Notes: generated by a model not told the origin, from the sequence alone. Numbered from the stretch's first letter, positions 43,217-54,063 are shown. The stretch: 64,000 bases of DNA from Branchipolynoe longqiensis (GCA_030323885.1 CM059188.1:114665430-114729429); one strand, 5' to 3'. Translations and numbers: made by a program.

Positions 43217-43869
43217 ATATATTTGTTCTAAAGTATTTAAATTAAAACTCTTTTCTTTAATAAAAGAGCGATGATTTATTTTTAACTCTGGCGTTTCATT
43301 CCAGCCAGGCGCTCTCGGGGAAAATGCGGAGGTCAATACCTACTACTGCCCAGGGTGCTGGGCCCGGGTGAGGGCGGGCATTGTGGTGGCGGGAGAGAGG
43401 GAGGCAGGGAGGGGGGGAAGGAAAGAGGGGGTGGGAGGGAGGGAGGGAGGTAGGGAAAGTGGCGGCGGGAAGCGGGGGGGGGGGGCGGGGGGCGTGCAAG
43501 CAGAGAGGGCTGTGCATTGTCTCGGGACGCACCCATCCCTCGCCCCGCCTGTTCCCGGGACCCGCCCCCGGAGCCTCCACTTCCGCTTGGACGGGCATCG
43601 GGCTGATGATGCGCGAGCGGGCCGTGAGATGACGGGGGAGGAGGCCGGGTGGGGTGCGGGTTGGGGCCGAGGGTGGGGGGGCTTGGCGGCCATTGGTGCC
43701 CACAATGACCGCCTACACAGACAACAAGAAGGCCTCGGATCGCGTCGCGTCGAGTCCTGGCCTGGCCTGGCTGACGGATGCTGGATATAATTGGTCTGTT
43801 TGTAAGGATTGGTCGCCGTCATGCAGTGTCCGCTGTTGTGCTCTGTGCTATGAGTATGACTCACTGGGG

Positions 43870-43874
<5 letters not shown>
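43217..43874. other. GC-rich low-complexity segment
   Basis: GGGAGGGAGGGA-type purine-rich sequence at 43385-43480 and GC-rich sequence to about 43800. It looks island-like, but no exon or promoter motif was identified. Confidence 0.45.
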
Positions 43875-43947
<73 letters not shown>

Positions 43948-43966
43948 TACATATATATATATATAT
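43875..43966. repeat. (TA)n microsatellite, long
   Basis: About 90 bp of TA with ACATATATAC interruptions. Confidence 0.95.
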
Positions 43967-44098
43967 GCTGTATACGAATTATACGAGTATAATAACCCGG
44001 AATATCCCTCCTCTCCCTCATCGCGTTGTTCCTCTAACCAGAGTAAATACACTCTCACCCACTATCATGTCTTCCTCTTGTTCATTATGTAGGCAAAC

Positions 44099-44140
<42 letters not shown>

Positions 44141-44602
44141 GAAGAGTTCAGGTGCAAAACCGCGTAAAAGCCAATCTAAAAATGGAGATGAACATTGGAA
44201 TCAAATCAACAAAAAGTAGGATTTTTTTATATTCCTACTTTTTTTTGTTCATTGGTCCATAACCATATGATCAAATGGAAAGTGGAATAAGTGAGAATTA
44301 AAATAATTTTCAGGTAAAAGTCTTTTATTTCAACTACATTTTTGGATTGGCGTTTACATGGTTTTGCGCCTGAACTCTTTAGAAACAAATTATATAAATA
44401 TATATATGTAAATATATATATAGTGGTACAGTGAGTGGCGGTTATAGTGTGAAGCGGATGGTAGCGCCACCATCGGAGCTGGGGTTGGGGAGGCTGGAGC
44501 AGTAGATGACTAGGACAGACTCCATCAGTCAATGGAGCTGAGTGAGTGATGAAGGAAAGGAGGGTTATTCCAGGTTATCATTCTCGTATAATTCTTATAC
44601 AG
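43967..44602. mobile_element. TIR element related to MITE-B, hosting MITE-A
   Basis: CTGTATACGAATTATACGAG + tataataacc at the left pairs with ggttatcattctcgtataat + tcttatacag at the right. TA runs flank both ends. MITE-A (44141-44380) and a TA run lie inside. Confidence 0.75.
44141..44380. mobile_element. MITE-A, intact (240 bp)
   Basis: GAAGAGTTCAGGTGCAAAAC + cgcgtaaaagccaatc and gattggcgtttacatggttt + tgcgcctgaactctt are inverted termini (about 36 bp). Central aaaaagtaggatttttttat / tcctacttttttt forms a second palindrome. Confidence 0.88.
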
Positions 44603-44630
44603 AATATATATATATATATATATATATATA

Positions 44631-44912
44631 GTTGGTTGGTTGTTGGATGTTTTACGTCCTGGCAACATCTAAGGTCATATCAGTACAGGTACCGATTTGT
44701 GACATTGCACACTCATGGCAACTTTACAATACTGCCCGACTGGGAGACAAGGCCGCCAACCATGTCCTGATATCCCATTGGGGCACATTATACTGACACT
44801 GAGCCAACCAGTCCTTGCCCTATCCTAATAATGCCGAGCGCCTGGCTAGGAAGCGACAAGTATCACATTTTAAGTCATTGGTTTGACTCGCCCAGGCTTC
44901 AAACTCCAGGTT
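44631..44912 (-). mobile_element. SINE-A
   Basis: gttggttggttgttggatgt tail, full body, stops inside the B-box region (ggcttcaaactccagg) at a TA run. Confidence 0.9.
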
Positions 44913-44919
44913 TTAATTA

Positions 44920-45001
<82 letters not shown>

Positions 45002-45002
45002 C
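44920..45002. repeat. (TA)n then (GA)n
   Basis: TA run to about 44977, then gagagagagagagagagaga to 45001. Confidence 0.95.
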
Positions 45003-45127
45003 CGAGAGATAGGGGCATTGCACTCACGTATCTCCATCCACCCCACCAGCCCCACCATACCCCCTCCACCGCACCAGTCCCGAATATTTATGCCATTGCC
45101 CTGCATGCCCCTGCTCCTACGTCTACC

Positions 45128-45530
45128 TGCCTACCCCTACCCCTGCTCCTTCCCCTGTTCATGCCCCTTCCCCTGCTCCTACCCCTGCACCTGCTCCTAC
45201 ACGTATCCCTGGCCCTGCCCCTTCCCCTTCCCCTTCACATTCCCCTACCCTTACCCCTACCCCTACCCCTACCCCTACCCCTACCCCTACCCCTACCCTC
45301 CCCCTACCCCTACCCCTATCCCTACCCCTACCCCTACTCCCTACCCCTACCCTACCCCTACCCCTACCCCTACCCCTACCCCTACCCCTACCCCTACCAC
45401 TACCCCTACCCCTACCCCTACCCCTACCCCTACCCCTACCCCTACCCCTACCCCTACCCCTACCCCTACCCCTACCCCTACCCCTACCCCTCCCCTACCC
45501 TTACCACTACGCCAGCGACTACCCCTGCCC
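45128..45530. repeat. (CCCCTA)n hexamer array
   Basis: Almost perfect CCCCTA from about 45240 to 45500, with degenerate CCCCTGCTCCTAC-type units on the left. The minus strand is (TAGGGG)n, G-quadruplex prone. It resembles, but is not, the animal telomere repeat TTAGGG. The long proline/threonine/tyrosine-rich frames here are artefacts. Confidence 0.95.
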
Positions 45531-45798
45531 CTGACCCCTATCGGCCCAAATGTACATTACGATTCCCTGTTTCTGGCAATCGACTGTGGTCAGCTGACCC
45601 GCGCGCTGCTTGTTCTACGCTGCCCCTCCGCTCCCCGCCCCCCTCCCCACACACGCACCCACCACCACCAGCCACCCACTGTCCGATGTGCCCTGTTTTC
45701 CGCTATGTTCAACCAGACGACATTCCTTCGCTGGTTCCCCTGAGTTACGCATCCACCAGCCCCTCGTGTCCAAACCAAGCTGATTGCTCCTCCGCCGC

Positions 45799-45919
45799 AC
45801 ACCGGACGCGGTAGCCGAATTGGTAGAGCGCAGGCCTCCCGTGCGGGAGATCAAGAGTTCGATTGCCGGTCGAGTGAAATTAATGACTTATACACATTTA
45901 TACTTGTCGCTTCCTATCA
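45799..45919 (+). mobile_element. SINE-A head and first body segment
   Basis: caccggacgcggtagccgaa, gttcgattgccggtcgagtg, cttgtcgcttcctatcat. 3'-truncated. Confidence 0.85.
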
Positions 45920-45924
45920 TATAT

Positions 45925-46240
45925 GTATTTTTTTCTACTCTTATTACTAGACTAGCCTATTCATATTTACATATCATAGGCTTGTACGTAGCTGGGTGGT
46001 GTGTTATCTGGCTACTTTTGGCATGGTTACCTTCCATCGGGCGTCCCGCTGGTGGGCCATGACATATCACATGCCCCTTTGAAGTGCAGCTTAGTGGGGG
46101 TTATCTAGCCTTATTTTGCACAGATATTTTTTGTACATTTTTAGGTCAGGAATTTGTCGTTCCTTTACCATTTGGGCATTCCACACCTTGGCAGCCATTT
46201 CCAGCATGCTTCTCTCATGAGCTTTTATTTGGCTCCTGGT
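45925..46240 (-). mobile_element. Probable LINE-G 3' region
   Basis: Shares ctactcttattactagacta with 49855-49893 and lies downstream (on the minus strand) of the RT fragment. SINE-E interrupts the interval between them. Confidence 0.45.
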
Positions 46241-46658
46241 ATGCGGGTAATGCAGTACCTATCTGCTAAAATACCTCAGGGTGTTTGACGCCCCTGCCTT
46301 GCAAAGTTATAAACCACTGCCTTGTGGTATAGGTTCTTGATAGAATCAACGGCTAAGGGAGCAAACCCTAACAGAAAACCATGCTTCCGTGGCAGCATTA
46401 AGGGCAGTGATGAAGGGAACTCCCAACATCTCCCGGCCAGCTACTGCAGGGACAAATAGTTTGCGCCTGTCTTGACGTGTTCTTGCTGGTGTGAAACCTC
46501 TATTTGCTCCCCGAGAGAGTGCTGCTAGTAACTTGCAAAAGCCAGCAGCACTTCAACACTTTGCAAGCAGCTTTTATGAAATGCACAACTGCACACAACA
46601 GCGGCGGTTAAGAAATAAAAGCAGTCTTTGTCGCATTGCGACCGACAGCATGATGATG
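46238..46658 (+). mobile_element. SINE-E, second copy
   Basis: Matches 25061-25524: ggtatgcgggtaatgcagta, gtgtttgacgcccctgcctt, tgtggtataggttcttgata, caacatctcccggccagcta. It ends in a shortened LINE-H tail (gcggcggttaagaaataaaa, ccgacagcatgatgatgg). A 16-bp tract (46261-46276) is duplicated relative to the first copy. Confidence 0.65.
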
Positions 46659-46710
46659 GTCTGTTTTACTAGTGGCGCATTATTTGCCCTAGTAGCCCTC
46701 TGTGGTTTTG

Positions 46711-47338
46711 TTAGGAGATTATTGTTTTGACTATAGCTATATAAGCTAATGTTTTCAAATGAATTATTCTCCTATTTTCTAGTAATTTCACTTTGGTTCT
46801 TTTGTGTATGTCATGGGTGGGGTGCAGCTTGTCTACTCTTAGGCAGATTGTTAGGGCTCTATTCTGTAGCATTTGCAGTTGTTTTAGAAGTTCTTTTCTC
46901 ACACCCATGTAGTTTACATCTTCATAGTCAAAATAGGGGAGCACCATACCCTTGAAGATTTGTATTGACATTTCTTGTGTCATGTAGTAGTCTCTTAGCT
47001 TTGCAAATAGCCACAGTTTGTGGTTTACTTTTTGGATAATTTTATTTATACATAGGTTGTACTTGTAGTTTAGTTGGCTGTCCAACTCAAGGCCTAGGTA
47101 TTTGTAATGGTCTACATTTTCTAATGTTTGCTTTCCTAACTTACAGTGTAGTTTTCTTTCTGGCATTTGTTTATGTGAGAAGAGTACTGTTTTTGATTTG
47201 CTTGTGTTGATGGTTATCTTGTTGGAATCACACCACTCGTCTAGTTTTAGTAAGAGTTTATTTAGTTTAGTTATTACCTCCTCTTCTGTGGTGCCATTTG
47301 GATATATGAAAAGCTTGTTTTTTTTAAATGATTGTGTA
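46711..47338 (-). pseudogene. Non-LTR reverse transcriptase C-terminal fragment (LINE-G)
   Basis: The minus-strand frame runs about 205 residues: LNKLLLKLDEWCDSNKITIN, TSKSKTVLFSH, HYKYLGLELDSQLNY, INKIIQKVNHKLWLFAKLRD, FKGMVLPYFDYEDVNYMG, LQMLQNRALTICLRV and a final IHLKTLAYIAIVKTIIS. 'WCDSNKITIN..KSK', 'YKYLG..LD..L', 'LPYFDY.D..Y' and 'LQ..QNRA.R' follow the order seen after the YADD box in RTs of I/Jockey/CR1-type LINEs, membership being inferred by pattern only. The catalytic box and endonuclease are absent because a plus-strand SINE-A tail (47340-47392) abuts the 5' side. No internal stop in this stretch, so the copy is fairly young. Truncated and not functional. Confidence 0.88.
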
Positions 47339-47339
47339 G

Positions 47340-47392
47340 TTGACCTTAGATGTTGCCAGGACGTAAAACTCCAACAATCAACCAACGAACAA
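47340..47392 (+). mobile_element. SINE-A 3' end only
   Basis: tgaccttagatgttgccagg acgtaaaactccaacaatc. It abuts the LINE RT fragment and accounts for the extra residues at the N-terminus of that open frame. Confidence 0.85.
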
Positions 47393-47626
47393 ATCATTAC
47401 ACTCACATGAACACCATCACTTCAGGCAACATCACAACTTCCACAACACAACATCTACAACCCCCCCTCCTCCACCCCCCGCTCCCCCTCGCTTCCTCCT
47501 CCCGCATTTCGCCCCCCCCCCACACACACCCCATTCCCGCCCACAACACACTTACTCCCCCCCATACCGCCATTATCTGCTTCGTCACTACCATCCTTCT
47601 CCTTTGCCAATACAGAGCGGGACGTA
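47393..47626. other. C/A-rich unique sequence
   Basis: cccccccctcctccaccccc-type runs. No gene. Confidence 0.4.
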
Positions 47627-47942
47627 GCCCAGGCGGTAGAGTGCCCACCTGTGAAGGTGTCAATCATCCTATCGATCCTGCTTAGTTGATCCATTTGCAG
47701 TTTGGGCTATTTTCCATTCCAACCAGTGGTCCACAATTGGTTCATCAAAGGCCCATATGGTATGTGTTGTCCTGTCTGTGGGAAAGTTGATATGAAAGAC
47801 CCGTTGCTGCTTATCGGAAAGAATAACCTATGTGGCGGCAGCAGGTTTCCTCCAAAGAAATATGTCAGAATGACCATATGTTTGACATCCAATAGCCGAT
47901 GATATGAAAATGTGCTCTAGAGGCGTTGTTAAATAAAACAAT
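47627..47942 (+). mobile_element. SINE-B, full length
   Basis: Head gcgggacgtagcccaggcgg tagagtg, B-box-like tcctatcgatcctgctt, body and tail gttaaataaaacaa. Confidence 0.9.
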
Positions 47943-48025
47943 ATGTCAGAATGACCATACTTTTGTTACATCCAATAGTCGAAGATAAAAATGTATGTGC
48001 GCTAGAGGCGTCGTTTAAAAAAACA
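47943..48025 (+). mobile_element. SINE-B 3' end, tandem to the full copy
   Basis: tatgtcagaatgaccatact through gcgctagaggcgtcgtttaa: a second, diverged tail directly after the first. Positions 48026-48220 are unremarkable. Confidence 0.85.
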
Positions 48026-48220
48026 AGCTTTTTTCAACACCTGTACTAATGTCCTCTCTACCGAACGTGTGAAAGCACTTCCCGTCATCCACTGCATTCA
48101 CTCACTACGCGCACACAACCACCACCAACTACTACTACAACCACACTACCACCATACATTACACGGTATTCTACGGACCCGTGCATTTAATGCATGGTTA
48201 CACCCCCATCCAACACTCAT

Positions 48221-48443
48221 TACTAAGTCTCTAAATCGACCGACCATGGGACCGACTTTAAATGGTCCATTTAGGGAGGTGTTTGGTTTAGGGATTTTCT
48301 TTTATTGTTGTAATACTATTCGCTCATACAATACTATTACTAATAGTATTGTATGAGCGATCGTTTGGGACCCAAATAAAGCGAGTGGTCGATCTGTGGA
48401 GGTGGTCGATCTGTGGAGGTGGTCGGTTAGAGAGGTTTTAATG
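48221..48443. mobile_element. Pogo/Tigger-like MITE with central palindrome
   Basis: ctctaaatcgaccgaccatg to ggttagagaggttttaatgta. Inside, ctcatacaatactattac and its inverted copy taatagtattgtatgag form a hairpin. The unit gatctgtggaggtggtcg is duplicated. Confidence 0.85.
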
Positions 48444-48499
48444 TATTACAAACTGGGATTCTTGATTACTCACGCTTCCATATCCACATAACCTCTTCC

Positions 48500-48670
48500 C
48501 ATCCCGTCCGTCCTGATATGACCTTCGATGTTGGTAGGGCGGAAAACAACAAACAAACAAACCTCTTCCTATTTTCTCCCATTATACAGGCGTTTAACAC
48601 AAATTCTAGACCCTTCATGATAAGACCTTAGATGTTGGAAGGACGTAAAACTCCAACAACCGACCAACTA
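48500..48670 (+). mobile_element. Two SINE-A 3' ends
   Basis: 48504-48561 (cgtcctgatatgaccttcga...) and 48615-48668 (cttcatgataagaccttaga...) are independent 50-60-bp tails with no body. Confidence 0.8.
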
Positions 48671-48705
48671 ATTCTAGACGAGACGAGCCGACGACGAGAG
48701 GACGA

Positions 48706-48978
48706 CCAGACGGGATGGCGAGACAAATGAATGACTTAAAAATGTGTACTTGTCGCTTCCGAGCCAGGCGCTCAGCATTAATAGGATAGGGCAAGGACTG
48801 GTTGGCTCAGCATCAGGATAATGGAACTGAGTGGGATATCAGGTCATGTTACGGGCAGCCTGATTTCACAGTGGGGCAGCACTATAAAGTCACCATGATT
48901 TCCGCACTGTCACAATTCGGTACCCATCTTGATATGACCTTAGATGTTGCCAGAATATAAAACTCCCAACAACCAGCC
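48706..48978 (+). mobile_element. SINE-A, head type B truncated
   Basis: gaccagacgggatggcgaga jumps to caaatgaatgacttaaaaat, so the anticodon-to-B-box part of the head is deleted. Full body and tail. Confidence 0.88.
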
Positions 48979-49329
48979 AATTCTAGACGTCATGTTGCCT
49001 CGGCTTAGAGACGGTTGCTAGACCCCGACACTTGTGTGCACATGCGCACACAGAGATCTAGTCGACGCATTCCGTATATTTGAAAACCATTACTTTGCCG
49101 TCCTCTCCTCACACATTCCACCACATGAATCCAAATGCTATGTTGACCTTCCGTTTATACTCACACCTACCTCGGTGTACGCTACACCCCCCCCCCCCTC
49201 CCACACACCCACACCCTCCCTCATCTCCGCTACACCCCCCCCCCCACACACACACACCCTCCGCCGTGTCCAAAGCACAAATAACACGTTTAGACAATAT
49301 ACATCACGTATAGGAAGCGCACGTATATC
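48979..49329. other. Unique with C runs
   Basis: accccccccccccctcccac runs at 49186-49200 and 49231-49243. No gene. Confidence 0.4.
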
Positions 49330-49620
49330 ATGAACCACACACACCATGCACATGCAACACCACACACACCACAGACCACAGACCACAGACCACACACCAC
49401 ACACTCCATGTGTCACCCATGCATACCCACCACCACACACACCACGTGTCACACACCACGCACCACACACTCCATGTGACACACACCACACACACGATGC
49501 ACCACGTATAGAAAGTATACGTATCATGTACCACACGCACCATGCATACCCACCACCACACACTCCACGGGTCACACACCACACACACCACGCACCACGT
49601 ATAGAAAGTACACATATCAT
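49330..49620. repeat. CACCACACAC-rich tandem array, part 1
   Basis: Irregular repeats of accacacacaccacgcacca with an embedded longer block (cgtatagaaagtacacatat) at 49505-49530 and 49595-49620. Interrupted by the LINE-G end. Confidence 0.9.
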
Positions 49621-49629
49621 GTGTTTTTT

Positions 49630-49893
49630 TTGTTTTTGTTTTTTATTGAGGCTGTATTTATACTGTCCATAGCATATAAGCCCGGGTACCCAGGCTTGTT
49701 TTCAATGCTGGCCAGTTGTAGTTTTGGTGTTATCTTACCACACATTGGCTGCTGATATTAGTGATAAGGTATTTGATTGCCTGCATTTCAGTAGCAGATA
49801 GATAATTGGTTGGTATGGTTAGTAGCCTATGTTAGTTTTTTTGGATTTTCTTGGTATATATGTATTTATTTGTCTACTCTTATTACTAGACTA
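49630..49893 (-). mobile_element. LINE-G 3' end
   Basis: On the minus strand it ends aataaaaaacaaaaac, the A-rich tail also seen at 175-296. It interrupts the CACA array: the array resumes immediately at 49894, supporting insertion into it. Confidence 0.65.
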
Positions 49894-50499
49894 CACGCAC
49901 CATACATACCCAACACCACACACTCCACGTGTCACACACCACACACACCACGCACTACATATATAAAGTACATGTAGCATGTACCACACGCACCATGCAC
50001 ACACAACACCACACACACCACACACACCATGCACCACATATATAAAGTACATGTATCATGTACCACATGCACCATGCACACCCAGCACCACACACACCAC
50101 ACACCACACACCACACATAGAACACACTCATATCACGAACCACATAGACTCAGCACCACACACACCACATATCACATGTATCACACACACCACATACCAC
50201 ACACACACCACACATATAAAGCACACATATCATGCACCGAATACTTCACACACACCACGCACCACACACCACACATGCCATGTTCCACACATCACATACA
50301 CAAACATACCACAAACACACGACACAACACAGAGCACAGAGCACACATCACACATCACACATCACACAGCACACAGCACACATCACACAACACACAGCAC
50401 ACAACACACAACACACATCACCCACCACACAACACCCACCACACATTACACAATGCACTCACACATCATGCACCACACACAATGTGCCACACTCATGAC
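49894..50499. repeat. CACCACACAC-rich tandem array, part 2
   Basis: Continues part 1 with longer-period units (cacatatataaagtacatgt at 49956 and 50034) and later short acacatcacacatcacaca units. Open frames in all phases are low-complexity artefacts. Confidence 0.9.
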
Positions 50500-50502
50500 T
50501 TA

Positions 50503-50756
50503 TGCCTAGTACACACCTCTCGTATAGGATTCGCGCACTAAAACTCGCGACTCGACCCGACACGCTTAAAACTGAAAACGGGTCGATTCGTTTTTCGAAT
50601 CGCGAATCGCAATCGTAATCGGCTGGTTTTAGCCCTAAAACTGAGGTTTTATGCGCGAATCGCAATCGCTAGGTGTGCGCAGGGAGTGCACACCTTGCGA
50701 TTTTTGTGTGCGAAATGGGCAGTTTTAGATCGTATACGGTAGGTGTGTACCAGGCA
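50503..50756. mobile_element. MITE-C (254 bp)
   Basis: TGCCTAGTACACACC and GGTGTGTACCAGGCA termini, flanked by TTA and TCA. Interior has self-complementary cgattcg..cgaatcg motifs (tcgattcgtttttcgaatcg). Confidence 0.85.
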
Positions 50757-51540
50757 TCAGCACACACCACACACACCACACACCACACACCACACACCAC
50801 ACACCACACACCACACAACATGCACCACGCACACTTCATGCCCTCCCCCACATAGACACACACAGACACATACTCATACACACCCTCACACATACACACA
50901 TACGCACTGCCATACACGCACACACATATACACACTCCCACACGGGCACACATACGCACATCTACACTCACACACATACACATATACTCCCACACATGCA
51001 CACATACAGATAGACTACACACATATACACATACACACTCACACACATTCCCACCCATTCACATTCCCACACATTCCCACATACACATGCGCACATACAT
51101 ACACTTACACATACACACATACCCACTCACATTCCATACACACACAGTCCCACACATGTGCACATACCCATACACATTCCCACACATACACATTCCCACA
51201 CATACACACATACATACACACTTACACATACACACATACACACTCACACACATTCCCACCCATACACATTCCCACACATGCGCACATACATACACACTTA
51301 CACATACGCACATACTCACACGCACACATTCCCACACAAACACATTGCCACACATGCCCACATACACACACTTACAGTTACATATACACACATAAACACA
51401 CACATTCCCACACATACACATTCCCACACATGCACACATACTTGCACACGCACACCTACACATTCACATTCCCACACATTCACATTCCCACACATGCACA
51501 CCCCCCACACATACACACACACCCACCACACACCACCCCA
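50757..51540. repeat. ACACAC-rich tandem array, part 3
   Basis: Higher-order units built on cacacattcccacacataca and cacacatacacactcacaca. Strong strand asymmetry (A/C on plus, G/T on minus). Confidence 0.95.
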
Positions 51541-51774
51541 TCACATTTCACCCGGCAGTGCCGACCCCAATCTCCGGCTCCCGACCGGGTCCCGGCCGCT
51601 TCTCTCCCCCTAGACACGCCATGCGCGAATTACCACTCACCCCTCACGCCTCACCCCTCACGCCTCACGCCTCACGCCACACGCCTCACGCCTCACGTCG
51701 GCCAGTTGCGCGCCACAAATAAGGCGCGCCATTTGGCGCCACCCACACCCGGCTCTGTGGCCCCCCTCCCTGAC
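51541..51774. other. GC-rich segment with (ACGCCTC)n
   Basis: cctcacgcctcacgcctcac short tandem repeat at 51640-51700, then GC-rich sequence. Confidence 0.5.
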
Positions 51775-52125
51775 GTCCCCGTCATCGCCGGCCCCGGGCC
51801 CACCTCCTCCCGTCCCCGGCGCATCACTCCCGGGCCCCCCTCCTCCCGTCCCCGGCGCATCACTCCCGGGCTCCCCCTCCTCCCGTCCCCGGCGCATCAC
51901 TCCCGGGCCCCCTCTTTCCGTCCCCGGCGCATCACTCCCGGGACCCCCCTCCTCCCGTCCCCGGCGCATCACTCCCGGGCCCCCCTCATCCCGTCCTCGG
52001 CGCATCACTCCCGGGCTCCCCTCCTCTCGTCCTCGGCGCATCATCCCCGGGCCCCCTTCCTCCCATCCCCGGCGCATCACTCCCGGACCCCCTCCCTCCC
52101 ATCCCCGGCGCGTCAAGCCCGGGCC
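51775..52125. repeat. 36-bp GC-rich minisatellite
   Basis: Nine units centred on GGCGCATCACTCCCGGGCCC at 51818, 51854, 51891, 51926, 51963, 51999, 52035, 52071 and 52107 (spacing 35-37). Part of a long open frame that I regard as spurious. Confidence 0.95.
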
Positions 52126-52256
52126 GGGCGCCCTTCCATCCTCCTTACCGGCCTCCCCCGGCGGCTGGGCCCGGCGACTGCGCCTAAACTGTCCTTGCTC
52201 CCAAGTCCTATCGCCCCCTGTCAGATCTCATCCACCCCCCGGAACACATCTATTTT

Positions 52257-52335
52257 CTGTGTGGGGTGTGGGGTGTGGGGTGTGGGGTGTGGGGTGTGGG
52301 GTGTGGGGTGTGGGGTGTGGGGTGTGGGTGTATGT
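52257..52335. repeat. (GGGGTGT)n
   Basis: Nine or ten GTGTGGG heptamers, then (TG)n and a G run at 52347-52357. Confidence 0.95.
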
Positions 52336-52395
52336 GTGTGTGTGTGGGGGGGGGGGTGGACAGCGCGCTGCGGACACTATCTGCGCTACAATGGA

Positions 52396-52458
52396 GGACA
52401 TAGATATGGACATGGACATGGTCATGGACATGGTCATGGACATGGACATGGACATGCC
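52396..52458. repeat. (GGACAT)n/(GGTCAT)n
   Basis: catggacatggacatggtca hexamer array. Confidence 0.95.
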
Positions 52459-52569
52459 CCCTCCCTCAGTCTCCGCTCCCATGCCCACAGCCCGTCCCAT
52501 CCCGGCGTTGTCCCCTAACAGGCTCGGCACAATCGGCCTGCCGACTTCCCGTTATCATCGCGGTCCCCG

Positions 52570-52935
52570 GCCCGGTGTCGCAGTTTGAAAGGGTACCCAA
52601 TTTAAAACGGGCCTTTTCGCAATGCACATGCATCAAAGTCGATTGGCATTTCCGCCTGGTTGAGATTGTACCCACGTTTAATAACTTGTTAATTGCTTGT
52701 TAAGTTGCTAGTGTAGAGGATAATATATACTATCAAGCATAACATATTCACTACGATGATTTCTGAAGAAATCCTTGCTTGTCTTGCCCTACATTTCCAG
52801 AGAGCTCGTCTACAGACAGAAATTAAGCCAGAAATTCAGACAAGATTTCAGGCTTGTCATTTGACTTTGATGCATGTGCATTGTGAAAAGGCCCGTTTTA
52901 AACCGGATACACTTTCAAACTGCGACAGCGGACCG
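52570..52935. mobile_element. Foldback element with ~70-bp arms
   Basis: The left arm (gtcgcagtttgaaagggtac, aaaacgggccttttcgcaat, gcacatgcatcaaagtc) is inverted at the right (gactttgatgcatgtgcatt, gtgaaaaggcccgttttaaa, ctttcaaactgcgac). About 210 bp lies between, with no ORF of note. Confidence 0.85.
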
Positions 52936-53039
52936 CCGGCCCATTCACCACTACTACTAGCAGTACGCCCGTGCGCAGCTATCTGCGCCGCGCGCCTCTG
53001 CTTTATGGCTAGGGGCTTGCGTGTTGGCGCATGCGGCTG

Positions 53040-53300
53040 CCTGCCTGCCCGCCCCTGCCGGCCCCTGCCTCCCTCCCTGCCTGGCTGCCTGCCTTCCTCG
53101 TGCTTCCTGTTTGCCTGTTTGCCTGTTTGCCTGTTTGCCTGTTTGCCTGTTTGCCTGTTTGCCTGTTTGCCTGTTTGCATGTTTGCCTGTTTGCCTGCTT
53201 GCCTGTTTTCCTGGCTGCCTGCCTTCCTGGTCCTTCCTGTTTGCCTGTTTGCCTGCCTGCCTGTTTGCCTGCCTGCCTGCCTGCCTGCATGGGTGGCTAG
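53040..53300. repeat. (TTTGCCTG)n / (CCTG)n array
   Basis: Pure TTTGCCTG octamers from 53108 to about 53200, flanked by gcctgcctgcctgcc. Octamers read through all frames without stops, giving leucine/cysteine-rich frames that are not proteins. Confidence 0.95.
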
Positions 53301-53810
53301 CCGGCTGGGTGGCTGGCGTGGCGGGGCGGGGGGCAGGATTTAGATCCTGGGGCTCCTAAGTGACTGGCGCCCGGCGTAAGGGTGCCGGTGTGTCGGGGTA
53401 CCGGTGTGTGTGAGGGGGGATGGCCGGTGGCGCCTCCTGCCGTCCCCTATGCCCCCCCCCCCCCCTCCCAACCTCCCCGGCCGCCCGCTCCCGACGGCGG
53501 CGACAACGGCGACAACGGCGACAACGGCGACAACGGCGGCGGCAGCGGCGTGAACAAGATGGCACAATTTTTACCACCAAAATCAGTGTAGGGCCTACTG
53601 TCGCCACATTGGCACCCACGCCTCCATGCTACCCTGACCTTGATCCCTGAACCAATCAGCCTACACCAGGCGTTTAAATTATAATTTAGGTTCCACGCCC
53701 TTGTTTTGCTGTACACAGTGTTTAAGTACCACGTGGGGGGTTGACCTATTCAACTCCACTCTACCCGTTATCACGTAAGCGCACACCGCCACCTCCCACC
53801 GAGTCTCTAC
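53301..53810. repeat. GC-rich segment with (GGCGACAAC)n
   Basis: Nine-base GGCGACAAC units at 53497-53540 and a C run at 53451-53464. The rest is unique. Confidence 0.7.
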
Positions 53811-53904
53811 TCGGCAGGGTGCGTCTACAAACAAAGAGTGCAAAATTAGATTAAGCCTCGGCAGGGTGCGTTTACAAACAAAGAGTGCAAATTTAGATTA
53901 AGCC
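53811..53904. repeat. 47-bp tandem duplication
   Basis: ctcggcagggtgcgtctaca + aacaaagagtgcaaaattag appears twice with two substitutions. Confidence 0.92.
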
Positions 53905-54015
53905 TCCCCAATCGCCACAGTAAAACATCGGTGGACATTGCTCGGGTGTTCTATTTCTAGATTAAATTAAAAAGATGACGCCTGACCAGTCCCACTCCTT
54001 TAGCTGGACAAAGTT

Positions 54016-54016
54016 A

Positions 54017-54063
<47 letters not shown>

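Noticed and set aside
43360..43700. CpG-island promoter of a host gene
   Set aside because: GC-rich but dominated by GGGA and CCCT simple sequence. No initiator, exon or splice-supported frame could be identified.
45240..45500. True telomeric repeat or chromosome end
   Set aside because: The unit is TAGGGG rather than TTAGGG, the array is short, and ordinary repeats continue on both sides.
44831..45814. 327-codon proline/leucine/tyrosine-rich open frame
   Set aside because: It starts in a SINE-A, crosses (TA)n and (GA)n, and is mostly the CCCCTA hexamer array, which is stop-free in several frames.
50743..52518. 591-codon open frame, the longest in the window
   Set aside because: It runs through ACAC-rich arrays, (ACGCCTC)n, the 36-bp satellite and (GGGGTGT)n. 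Composition follows the repeats, frames on both strands are equally open, and no domain is visible.
52756..53343. 195-codon frame with cysteine/leucine repeats
   Set aside because: The repeat part is (TTTGCCTG)n read in frame, and the N-terminal part lies in the arm of a foldback element.
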